This document shows positions 1-6,393 of a DNA stretch of 6,393 bases, in pieces; position 1 is the stretch's first letter, and each line of letters opens with the position of its first letter. Location: positions 1-6,393 of the forward strand of contig URRQ01000071.1 of NCBI GenBank assembly GCA_900550235.1, given 5' to 3'. A program made the position numbers and the translations under genes. The stretch comes from an uncultured Lachnospiraceae bacterium (GTDB lineage: Bacteria; Bacillota; Clostridia; Lachnospirales; Lachnospiraceae). The notes under the pieces are model-generated. The model made no database searches and was not told the DNA's origin. It saw only the letters and a list, made by a program, of their open reading frames with translations.

Positions 1-1554
1 TATAATCTAATAGCTTTTGAAAATCTAATGCTGCTATTTTAAATCCGAAGAATAACCGGGTACGTTTTTTGCCATGCACAGGTATCTTGTCCACATGATA
101 TCTTCGACGAAGAAGAGAGGGAATTGCTTCTACTCCATTTCTAAATTTTGCATATTCAGAAAATTCTTCCGTCTGCATGTACTGTAATTGTTTTGCACGA
201 CCAACGGATTTCCAAGATACTTCCTTTCGGACTCGTGTTTTTAGAAAACGCGACTGACACCGTTCTTTGTAAGGACATCCTTCGCAGTCACTTATCCGAA
301 AATACGCAACGGAACGCTCATTGCCTGGATCATAGATACAGTCTTCAGGTACACGATTATTCTTACATTTGATGAGATATTTTCCATCATCAGTAAAAAC
401 AAAATCAGCATATATTTCATCTGGTTTGCGTCCTGTGAAATTGGTTGTAACAAGTTTTAGATTATGTTCAGATGCTAAACGTGAGTTCTCTTCTCCGCTG
501 TATGCCCCATCGGCAACAATAAAAGAACCATCAGAAAAATCTTTTTTCTCATTAAGATAATCTTTCATAAACTGATTATCTGCGTAGGTATTTTGCTGGT
601 AATCGTAGACAATGACCAGACTGCTTTTTTCTCCGACAGCTTCAACTACGTTTCCAACGTATCCAAGATGTCTGCCACCTGCTTTATAGCGGAAAGTGGC
701 TTCTGGATCAGAAGGATTAAGCAATACTTCTGAAGGATTTTCAACTTCCTCTTTTTTGTCGAAGCCGCCTTGAGCCACCATCATCAATGATTGTGCGTTC
801 CTTTAATAGGCGAATAAGAAGCTGATATTCACTTGTATCATCAAAATCACCGGTTGAATCACAAATCTTTATCAAGATATCTGCATCTTTCATCACAACA
901 ACGTTTCTCTCAGTTGCATCCATATCCCGCTTGTGATAAATGCATTTATTATAATCATCTTTTTTAATATAATGATATTGTTCATCCGGAATTTTTGTTC
1001 CACGCTCATCCATTATTTTGCAAAGATTAGCAACACAAGTATAAAACAATTCAAGCAATGAGAGGTTTCTGATATTTGCAGCAACCATTAAACTGTCCAT
1101 ACGTTGTTTATCCGGAGTGATATCCATAAAATCAGATATTTCTTTTGCCATTTTTACAACACATTCATGAATAAGATCAACATCATGCTCTGTTTTCTCT
1201 TGCTCTAAACCTGCTGAGGGTTCTGTCACTAATTGGCTGCTCTTCAAAACTGGTTGTGTGCAGTGCATACTGATAGCGGATATCAAATGCCATAGCTTCA
1301 ACGATCTCATCGTCAGTAACATTAAGAGCTTCTTTAAGAATCAGTGCCCCAACAATCACATTGACCGGAGTATTAGGTCTGGATGCTTTTTTACTGTAAA
1401 GAACAGAAAAAATATTTTCATCAATAGCAGGAAAAACTTTGTCTGCAAAAGTATTTGCCCATGATTTTTCTAACATTCGTTTTTCGCGTTCTGTAAGATT
1501 AAAAGTACTGTCTAAAACAGTAAGCTGTTGATTATCATTTTTAACAAAAGACAT
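1..1554 (-). pseudogene. IS1182-family DDE transposase, two frameshifts, 3' end outside the window
   Basis: This is a broken transposase that would have catalysed cut-and-paste movement of the IS. The reading frame is in three pieces. The first runs from the ATG at 1554 to about 1200 and holds the N-terminal DUF772-like helical region, including VNVIVGALILKEAL and EEQPISDRTLSRFRA. The second runs from about 1208 to about 752 and holds QRMDSLMVAANIRN, whose Asp codon at 1097-1095 is the likely first catalytic acid. The third runs from about 751 to the edge without a stop. It contains NPSDPEATFRYKAGG, the second Asp in IVADGAY (511-509), a CxxC-x5-C cluster (DCEGCPYKERC, 286-257) and the Glu of NGVEAIPS (130-128). 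Joined, the pieces give roughly 515 residues, close to the usual family size. Both changes shift the frame in the same direction (+1). Left in frame, the first piece stops at 1183 and the second at 741, so no product can contain the full catalytic triad. Programmed frameshifting is unlikely because this family normally uses a single frame. Confidence 0.92.
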
Positions 1555-1558
1555 ATAG

Positions 1559-1566
1559 ATCACCTC
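1559..1566 (-). promoter_or_regulatory. Ribosome binding site of the transposase; sets the start at 1554
   Basis: On the minus strand GAGGTGAT stands just before ATCTATATG, a near-perfect Shine-Dalgarno with about six bases between AGGTG and the ATG at 1554. The GTG at 1563 is in frame and would add three residues, but it lies inside this site and is therefore not the likely start. The protein should begin MSFVKNDNQQ. Confidence 0.8.
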
Positions 1567-1582
1567 ATAAAATGCTACCTAC

Positions 1583-1611
1583 ATTTTACCAAAGAATCCA
1601 ATGTTTTTACA
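1583..1611 (-). promoter_or_regulatory. Weak candidate promoter for the transposase
   Basis: On the minus strand a TAAAAT hexamer (1588-1583), five of six to a sigma-A -10 box, follows a poor -35 match TGTAAA (1611-1606) at 17 bases. Transcription would start near 1576, just ahead of the ribosome binding site. The -35 box matches at only about half its positions, and the region is A+T-rich enough to give such hits by chance. Expression of the IS by read-through from degV is an alternative. Confidence 0.25.
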
Positions 1612-1644
1612 TATCGTGTTAAGTTTTCAAGGTACAAATTTATA

Positions 1645-1666
1645 TCAAAGGCTATAAACCTTTTGA
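1645..1666. repeat. Imperfect inverted repeat just inside the presumed IS end
   Basis: TCAAAGG (1645-1651) pairs with CCTTTTGA (1659-1666) across a seven-base loop, with one unpaired base. It overlaps the putative terminal sequence GGGTGTCAAAAGG of the IS. It has no T-tract on either strand, so it is not a normal intrinsic terminator. It could be a transposase recognition element or a hairpin that limits impinging read-through translation; the sequence does not decide between these. Confidence 0.45.
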
Positions 1667-1705
1667 CACCCTAATCTTTTATTTTATCTTCTCCGGAGCA
1701 GTTTT

Positions 1706-2578
1706 TTACACTGGCTTACAGGTGCATCCGATTCCCAGTCCATCCGGACCGATATGACAGGACAAACCGAAGGAAAGTTTATCACACATGACTTCCATTC
1801 CCGGGAAACTTTCTTTAATCTGGTTTACCCATTCTTCTGTCACTTCATCGGTACTGCTGGACGCCGCCATCAGGTACACTTTACCCGCAGCATATTCTTC
1901 TCGGAAATTCGTTTCCAGCTCATGCTTCATTGCATCGATCATAACTTTACGTGATTTCTTCATACCACGGCATTTCTGGTAGATATCAAGCTTTCCTGTG
2001 CTGAAATGCATAACAGGTTTGATATTCAGGACATCTGCTGCCAAAGCTGTCACAGAGCTGACTCTTCCTCCTTTTTTGAGATATTTCAGTGTGCTGAGCC
2101 CGATATAAATTGTCATTTTTTCTCTGGTTTCTTCAAGAATTTTCTTGATTTCGACTACACTGTATCCTTCTTCTGCCATTTCTACTGCATCAAGAACAGA
2201 ACGATGCATCGGGGTTGCCACACGACCGTTATCTACGACAAACACCTTACCGGCAAATTCATCTTCATTTGCCATGGCTTCTGCTGTCATACAGGACCCA
2301 CTTAAAGCACTACTAAGAGGAATATAAACAATCTCCTCATATTCTTTCAGCATCTCTTTCCACATATCCATAACTTCTGTTGGTGACGGCTGAGATGTAG
2401 ATACATCTACGCCCTTTCGAAGCATATCATAAAATTCATCTCTGGAAAGATCTACTCCTTCACGATACACTTTCTCTCCGATATAAAAGGGCATCGGTAG
2501 TACCTTAATTCCGAGTCTCTGCGCTTCTTCGCTCAAAATTCCACTGTGGCTGTCTGTCATGATTCCTATTTTCTTCAT
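1706..2578 (-). CDS. DegV family protein, probable FakB-type fatty-acid-binding protein
   Basis: Complete, 290 residues, the normal length for the family. DegV/FakB proteins are soluble and hold one fatty acid; in Firmicutes they present it to the kinase FakA, which makes acyl-phosphate for phospholipid synthesis. Visible family motifs are the N-terminal TDSHSGI (residues 8-14), TSQPSP (61-66), IPLSSALSGS (86-95), VVDNGRVATP (114-123), LKYLKKGGRVS (164-174), NIKPVM (185-190) and CHIGPDG (274-280). T61, S93 and H275 sit where the family binds the fatty-acid carboxylate. His11 replaces the Thr or Ser often seen after TDS. The C terminus is Cys-rich (C265, C274, C285, C287). The start is the ATG at 2578, with AAAGGAAG at a good distance. 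The 80-base gap from the permease gene has no clear promoter or terminator, so co-transcription with the upstream genes is plausible. No FakA gene is in the window, and the ligand cannot be told from sequence. Confidence 0.96.
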   Translation of the reverse strand: MKKIGIMTDSHSGILSEEAQRLGIKVLPMPFYIGEKVYREGVDLSRDEFYDMLRKGVDVSTSQPSPTEVMDMWKEMLKEYEEIVYIPLSSALSGSCMTAEAMANEDEFAGKVFVVDNGRVATPMHRSVLDAVEMAEEGYSVVEIKKILEETREKMTIYIGLSTLKYLKKGGRVSSVTALAADVLNIKPVMHFSTGKLDIYQKCRGMKKSRKVMIDAMKHELETNFREEYAAGKVYLMAASSSTDEVTEEWVNQIKESFPGMEVMCDKLSFGLSCHIGPDGLGIGCTCKPV

Positions 2579-2586
2579 AATATCTT

Positions 2587-2594
2587 CTTCCTTT
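2587..2594 (-). promoter_or_regulatory. Ribosome binding site of the DegV gene
   Basis: AAAGGAAG on the minus strand lies about ten bases (counted from AGGA) before the ATG at 2578, which supports that start. The rest of the gap to the permease stop (2595-2658) is A+T-rich. It has a TATAAA stretch but no -35 match at a useful distance, so I do not call a promoter. Confidence 0.7.
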
Positions 2595-2658
2595 GTAATC
2601 TATTTTTATAACGTCTTAATAATCGGCATTACACTTCATTTATATTTGTATCATCTCA

Positions 2659-3876
2659 TTATTTTTCATTCGGCACAATAAAGGATGACGCAATTTCCTC
2701 CTCCGCATACTCTTCCACATCCGTTCTCGTTACTCGTTTTATATGTTGTTTTTTTAGGCGCAGATATACGAACTCCCGGAATATAGTATAAAATACCGAT
2801 ACAAGTGGAATGAAAATCAGCATACCTATAATTCCCATAAGATTTCCGCCGATTGTAACTGCCGCCAGTACCCAAATTGATGGAAGTCCTACTGATCCGC
2901 CAACCACATGAGGATAGATCAGATTACCTTCTATCTGCTGCAAAAGCAGAAAAACTATAATAAATAAAACTGCCTGTTTTGGATTTACCATAAAGATCAG
3001 AAAACTTCCCACGGCACAGCCAATAAAGGCTCCAAAGATCGGAACCAATGCGGTAAACGCGATCAAAATTCCAATTAAAAGTGCATATGGCATTTTTAAA
3101 ATACTTAGCGTGATAACAAACATCATTCCGAGAATTACTGCTTCCAGACACTGCCCTGCAAGAAAATTTGCAAATGTCCGATATGTCAGCGAACATATGT
3201 TAAGAATTGCATCTGCTTTTTGTTTTGGAATAAAAGCGAAAATCACTTTTCTTACCTGTAAATGTAATTTTTCCTTCTGAAAAAGAATATAGCATGCAAA
3301 GGAAAACGAAATAAAAAAGGTCGCTAATCCACTGGCAATGGAACCTACTGCTGACATCGTCGTATTCATCATATTTCCGACTCCGTTTCCAAGAAGACTT
3401 ATTCCCCATTTAATTGCCTGATCAGGCTGAAACTGCAGCTGATCTACCAATTTCATAATATCCTGATTATCATGTGAAAATTCCCGAATCCAGTTTTGCA
3501 TCTGTGGGATAAAATCTGAAATACTCGTCATCAGATTTCCCATGGTCTGTGTAAGCTGTGGAATCACACCAAACATTACCAATACCATTACACCTGCTGC
3601 CAATATAATTGTAAGAAGCAGGCTTATCGGTCTCGCAGCTTTTTTTCCTATTTTATTATTTTCTTTTATCTTTCCGAGCATTTTCTTTTCCAGGAAACTC
3701 ATTGGTACATTAATCACAAAGGCAATTGCACCACCAAGCGCAAAAGGAAACACAATTTTCCATATTGACTTCAGCACTTCAATCACCACATCGAATTTCC
3801 ACAAAGCAACTACAAGAAATGCCGTAAACACAATCAGTTCTCGAATTTTTTTCATAGAACATCTACTTAAATCCAC
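2659..3876 (-). CDS. AI-2E family transporter (PerM/YhhT-like membrane protein)
   Basis: A 405-residue multi-pass membrane protein from the chosen GTG start. The AI-2E family includes exporters proposed for autoinducer-2 and Na+/H+ antiporters; the substrate here is unknown. Hydrophobic segments fall roughly at residues 14-27, 39-58, 84-105, 180-199, 241-260, 263-297, 301-314 and 330-365. The region between about 107 and 172 is soluble and amphipathic, the usual family layout. The signature QQIEGNLIYP (313-322), then VGGSVGLP and GNLMGIIGMLIFIPL near the C terminus, is clear. The tail after about 375 is charged and acidic. The start was set at GTG 3876, since GAGGGG lies seven bases ahead and the stop of the pump gene (TAG) shares its G with this GTG. 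An upstream in-frame ATG at 3915 would overlap the pump gene by 40 bases without need, and the ATG at 3855 is too far from the ribosome binding site. The one-base overlap implies co-transcription and probably translational coupling with the calcium pump. Confidence 0.95.
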   Translation of the reverse strand: MDLSRCSMKKIRELIVFTAFLVVALWKFDVVIEVLKSIWKIVFPFALGGAIAFVINVPMSFLEKKMLGKIKENNKIGKKAARPISLLLTIILAAGVMVLVMFGVIPQLTQTMGNLMTSISDFIPQMQNWIREFSHDNQDIMKLVDQLQFQPDQAIKWGISLLGNGVGNMMNTTMSAVGSIASGLATFFISFSFACYILFQKEKLHLQVRKVIFAFIPKQKADAILNICSLTYRTFANFLAGQCLEAVILGMMFVITLSILKMPYALLIGILIAFTALVPIFGAFIGCAVGSFLIFMVNPKQAVLFIIVFLLLQQIEGNLIYPHVVGGSVGLPSIWVLAAVTIGGNLMGIIGMLIFIPLVSVFYTIFREFVYLRLKKQHIKRVTRTDVEEYAEEEIASSFIVPNEK

Positions 3877-6393
3877 TATCTTTCCCCTCTTTTTCTTAGT
3901 TTCATACGTATACACTTAAGTAATTGAATAATCAGAAGGCTTGCAAAAGCATATAAATATACACATCCAAGCTGCATCAGATTCAACGTTTCCACTTTGA
4001 ATAAGTTATGGAAACCAGGAACCGTCAGTACTGTTGTAATGAGTACTGCACCTAACACAAATGCTCCCTGAAGCCACTTGTTATGAAAGAGACCTTTTGT
4101 AAAAATGACCGGATGATCTGATTTGCAATTATATCCATGAAACAAACGTGCCAGACAAAGAGTTCCAAAAGCATACGTGCTTCCAAGCAATGTACCATTC
4201 TGGTTGTATCCTGTCAAAAAACTGATCATTGTCATTGCTCCAATTACCAAACCTTCCAGACCGATTTTGCTAAGAAAATCTTTTGTCAATATCGACTCAT
4301 CTGCCAATCTCGGTTTTTCACTCATCACTTCACTTCTATCCGGCTCTAAGCCTAACGCAATTGCCGGAAGACTATCCGTCAAAAGATTAATGAAGAGTAA
4401 ATGTACTGGTGCAAATGGCACCGGAAGTCCTGCAACCGATGAACAAAGAACGGTTAAAATTGCTCCGAAATTTCCTGACAAAAGAAACTGTATCGCATAC
4501 TTGATATTCTGATATAAGTTTCGTCCATTTTCCACTGCTTTTACGATTGTTGCAAAGTTATCATCTGTAAGTACCATCGCTGCTGCATCTTTCGCAACTT
4601 CCGTTCCGGTCATTCCCATTGCAACACCAATATCTGCCTGCTTTAATGCCGGTGCATCATTGACACCGTCTCCTGTCATTGCCACAATCATTCCTCTTTC
4701 CTGCCATGCCCGAACAATGCGAATTTTATGTTCCGGTGACACTCTTGCATACACAGAAATATTTGAGACAAATTCTTTGAGTTCCTCGTCACTCATATTT
4801 TCTATATCTGCCCCTTCACAGGCTTCCGATAAATCATGTAATATTCCAACTCTCTTTGCAATTGCTGCTGCTGTAATTTTATGATCTCCGGTGATCATAA
4901 CCGGTCGAATTCCCGCTTTTATACATTCCGCTACCGCAGCTTTTGATTCTTCTCTCGGAGGATCCATCATCGCAATCAAACCAAGAAATACTAAGTGATC
5001 CTCATCTTGTATCGTTAATGTGTGATTCTTAGGAATTTCACGATAGGTAAAAGCCAATACTCTTAAACCTTCCATCGAAAATTCCTGATTTTGACGTTGT
5101 ATTTTTTCTTTATCTTCCTCAGTAATTTTTCGAATTCCCTCTTTCGTCCAGATTTGCTCTGTACGTTCCAGGAGCTTGTCGACTGCACCTTTTACAATCA
5201 TTTGATTTTTACCATCTATCAGGTGAAGTGTTGACATCATCTTTCGATCACTGTCAAATGGCAGTTCTCCATTTCTTGGATAAAGCTTTCTTACGCTTGC
5301 CGCCTCTATCCCATATCGACTTCCAAGATTAATCAATGCTGTTTCTGTTGGATCTCCAATTTCTACTCCATTTTCATTTGTCGAATCATTACATAGAATA
5401 CTGTAATTTAAAAGACATTTTTGTGCCTGATCTGATATATCAATTGCCTCTGCTGAAATTCTTTTTCCATCTATATAATAATCTTCAACCGTCATTTTAT
5501 TCTGTGTGAGCGTTCCTGTCTTATCCGAACAAATAATAGAAACACTTCCAAGTCCTTCTACCGCCTGTAGTTTACGAATGATTGCATGCTCTTTTGCCAT
5601 CTTCTGTGTTCCGAAAGAAAGTACAATTGTCACGATAGAACTTAGCGCTTCAGGAATTGCTGCTACTGCAAGTGCTACTGCAAACATAAATGCACTGCTG
5701 ATCTTTTCACCGCGGAACACATTTATTGCAAATAAGAGTCCGCAAAATACCAGAATCATAATAGAAAGCTTCTTTCCAAAGACTTCCAAACTCACCTGAA
5801 GTGGTGTCTGTTTTTCCGAAGTTGACTTCAAAAGTCCTGCAATCTTTCCGACTTCTGTCTGCATTCCTATATCCGTTACAACAGCTTTCCCACGCCCATA
5901 CGTTACAAAACTACCGGAAAATAACATATTTGTCCGATCACCAAGTGGCGCTTCCGTCAATATTGTATCCATGTTTTTCTCAACTGCAAGACTTTCTCCT
6001 GTAAGAGCACTCTCATCAATCTTAAGACTTGCATTTTCAATCAGTCTTCCATCAGCCGGAATCATATCTCCTGCTTCAAGCAGTATCACATCTCCAACAA
6101 CCAGTTCTCTTGCCGGAATTTGAACGACTGTACCATCACGCAATACTTTTGCCTCCGGGCCAGAAAGATTCTTTAAACTCTGCAGAGATTGTTCTGCTTT
6201 TACCGTCTGTATTGTTCCCAAGATTGCATTGATCGTAATAACCGTCACGATAACTGCCGCACTTTCCACATCTCCAAGCATACCAGATATGATTGCTGAT
6301 GCAATTAGAATCAGTACAAGAAAATCCTTATACTGTTCAAAGAAAATCTGCAGGATACCTTTCTTCTTTCCTTCTGTAAGTTCATTCCACCCA
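3876..6393 (-). CDS. Calcium-translocating P-type ATPase (P2, PMCA-like), N terminus outside the window
   Basis: An ATP-driven cation pump of the plasma membrane, most likely exporting Ca2+. Only the 5' end is missing: 838 residues are visible starting GWNELTEGKK, and relatives of about 870-890 residues suggest some 35-50 are cut off. The ATG at 6281 is internal, since the frame stays open and family-like up to the edge. In visible-fragment numbering: actuator-domain TGES (131-134); M4 with IPEAL (E248); phosphorylated Asp in DKTGTLT (D290); nucleotide-binding KGA (401-403); DPPR (477-480), TGDH (501-504) and TGDGVNDAP (573-581) of the P domain; M5 SGNFGA (N641, A644); M6 NLLTD (N669, T672, D673); then the last four helices and a basic tail ending LRKRGER. 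M4 Glu and M6 Asn/Asp match SERCA site II, whereas the site I Glu of M5 is Ala, so one Ca2+ per cycle is likely. Mn2+ transport cannot be excluded. No start, ribosome binding site or promoter is visible. The gene overlaps the AI-2E gene by one base. Confidence 0.96.
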   Translation of the reverse strand, partial: GWNELTEGKKKGILQIFFEQYKDFLVLILIASAIISGMLGDVESAAVIVTVITINAILGTIQTVKAEQSLQSLKNLSGPEAKVLRDGTVVQIPARELVVGDVILLEAGDMIPADGRLIENASLKIDESALTGESLAVEKNMDTILTEAPLGDRTNMLFSGSFVTYGRGKAVVTDIGMQTEVGKIAGLLKSTSEKQTPLQVSLEVFGKKLSIMILVFCGLLFAINVFRGEKISSAFMFAVALAVAAIPEALSSIVTIVLSFGTQKMAKEHAIIRKLQAVEGLGSVSIICSDKTGTLTQNKMTVEDYYIDGKRISAEAIDISDQAQKCLLNYSILCNDSTNENGVEIGDPTETALINLGSRYGIEAASVRKLYPRNGELPFDSDRKMMSTLHLIDGKNQMIVKGAVDKLLERTEQIWTKEGIRKITEEDKEKIQRQNQEFSMEGLRVLAFTYREIPKNHTLTIQDEDHLVFLGLIAMMDPPREESKAAVAECIKAGIRPVMITGDHKITAAAIAKRVGILHDLSEACEGADIENMSDEELKEFVSNISVYARVSPEHKIRIVRAWQERGMIVAMTGDGVNDAPALKQADIGVAMGMTGTEVAKDAAAMVLTDDNFATIVKAVENGRNLYQNIKYAIQFLLSGNFGAILTVLCSSVAGLPVPFAPVHLLFINLLTDSLPAIALGLEPDRSEVMSEKPRLADESILTKDFLSKIGLEGLVIGAMTMISFLTGYNQNGTLLGSTYAFGTLCLARLFHGYNCKSDHPVIFTKGLFHNKWLQGAFVLGAVLITTVLTVPGFHNLFKVETLNLMQLGCVYLYAFASLLIIQLLKCIRMKLRKRGER
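3883..3890 (-). promoter_or_regulatory. Ribosome binding site of the AI-2E gene, inside the end of the pump gene
   Basis: AGAGGGGA on the minus strand lies within the last codons of the ATPase gene (LRKRGER) and ends six bases before the GTG at 3876. It decides the start of the permease and places the stop-start junction TAGTG (3878-3874) at the right distance for re-initiation. Confidence 0.8.

Larger units (their letters stand above)
1..1671 (-). mobile_element. IS1182-family insertion sequence, partial (runs off the left edge)
   Basis: The stretch carries one transposase gene of the IS1182 type, with about 120 bases of upstream A+T-rich sequence between the gene start and the degV stop. 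The outer boundary near 1671 is a guess. Read on the minus strand, the sequence GGGTGTCAAAAGG (1671 to 1659) looks like a terminal repeat, is followed by an imperfect hairpin, and is where degV-proximal sequence gives way to IS-like leader. The other end is outside the window, so neither the matching inverted repeat nor a target duplication can be checked. The transposase is frameshifted twice, so this copy should not move on its own, though it could be mobilised in trans if both ends are intact. The family assignment is firm; the end point is uncertain. Confidence 0.75.

Noticed and set aside
148..560. Plus-strand open frames of 63-74 residues
   Set aside because: They lie antisense to the transposase's well-conserved third frame (NPSDPEATF to the IVADGAY and VEAIPS motifs) and lack ribosome binding sites and recognisable composition.
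752..1209. Programmed ribosomal frameshifting to make the transposase
   Set aside because: Both shifts are +1 whereas IS elements typically use -1 slippage on A-rich heptamers, and IS1182 transposases are normally encoded in a single frame.
1617..1640. GTACCTTGAAAACTT (minus strand), resembling rRNA operon spacer sequence of Firmicutes
   Set aside because: There is no 16S, 23S or tRNA sequence nearby, and the short match lies in the IS leader; probably coincidence.
1691..1707. Plus-strand terminator: CTCCGGAG followed by CAG and six T bases
   Set aside because: The palindrome has no room for a loop and no plus-strand gene leads into it. It is better viewed as a possible arm of a split degV terminator.
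1754..2327. Plus-strand open frames opposite the DegV gene
   Set aside because: The DegV gene is full-length with all family motifs; these are shadow frames with no ribosome binding site or family features.
2666..3409. Minus-strand frames of 69-90 residues within the AI-2E gene
   Set aside because: They overlap a complete, motif-bearing membrane protein in another frame and have no independent signals.
3542..6232. Plus-strand open frames opposite the AI-2E and ATPase genes
   Set aside because: They are antisense to genes with unbroken family motifs; the hydrophobic stretches mirror membrane-helix codons.
1..6393. A new defence, toxin or RNA-guided system
   Set aside because: All coding space is taken by four recognisable families, and the gaps are short and hold no repeats or structured RNA that would suggest such a system.

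Overview
The window looks like a chromosomal stretch of a moderately A+T-rich anaerobic Firmicute, most likely a Lachnospiraceae-type Clostridium relative. The basis is the A+T-rich codon use, the strong Shine-Dalgarno sites, the clostridial form of the calcium-pump motifs (an IPEALSS fourth membrane helix) and an IS1182-type transposase of the kind common in gut Clostridia. This placement is an inference from style, not from a marker gene. Every supported gene lies on the minus strand, so the window reads right to left in transcription order.

Right part (6393 to 3876): a calcium-translocating P-type ATPase of the PMCA-like bacterial group, cut at its N terminus by the window edge, with 838 residues visible. 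Its stop codon overlaps by one base the GTG start of the next gene, an AI-2E family (PerM/YhhT-like) multi-pass membrane protein (3876 to 2659). About 80 bases further on, with neither a terminator nor a clear promoter in the gap, is a complete DegV-family protein (2578 to 1706), a probable fatty-acid-binding protein of the FakB type. Pump and permease are almost certainly co-transcribed, and degV may belong to the same transcript.

Left part (about 1671 to 1): an IS1182-family insertion sequence in the same orientation, starting only about 35 bases behind the degV stop and running off the left edge. Its single transposase gene is broken by two frameshifts, which put the three catalytic acidic residues in different reading frames, so it is almost certainly a dead copy. 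The IS may have landed in or next to the degV terminator.

I found no CRISPR array, tRNA, rRNA, riboswitch or defence system, and nothing that supports a new biological system. The more useful points are the corrected start of the AI-2E gene, the apparent single calcium site of the pump, the decayed IS and its position at the degV 3' end, and the cysteine-rich tail of the DegV protein.
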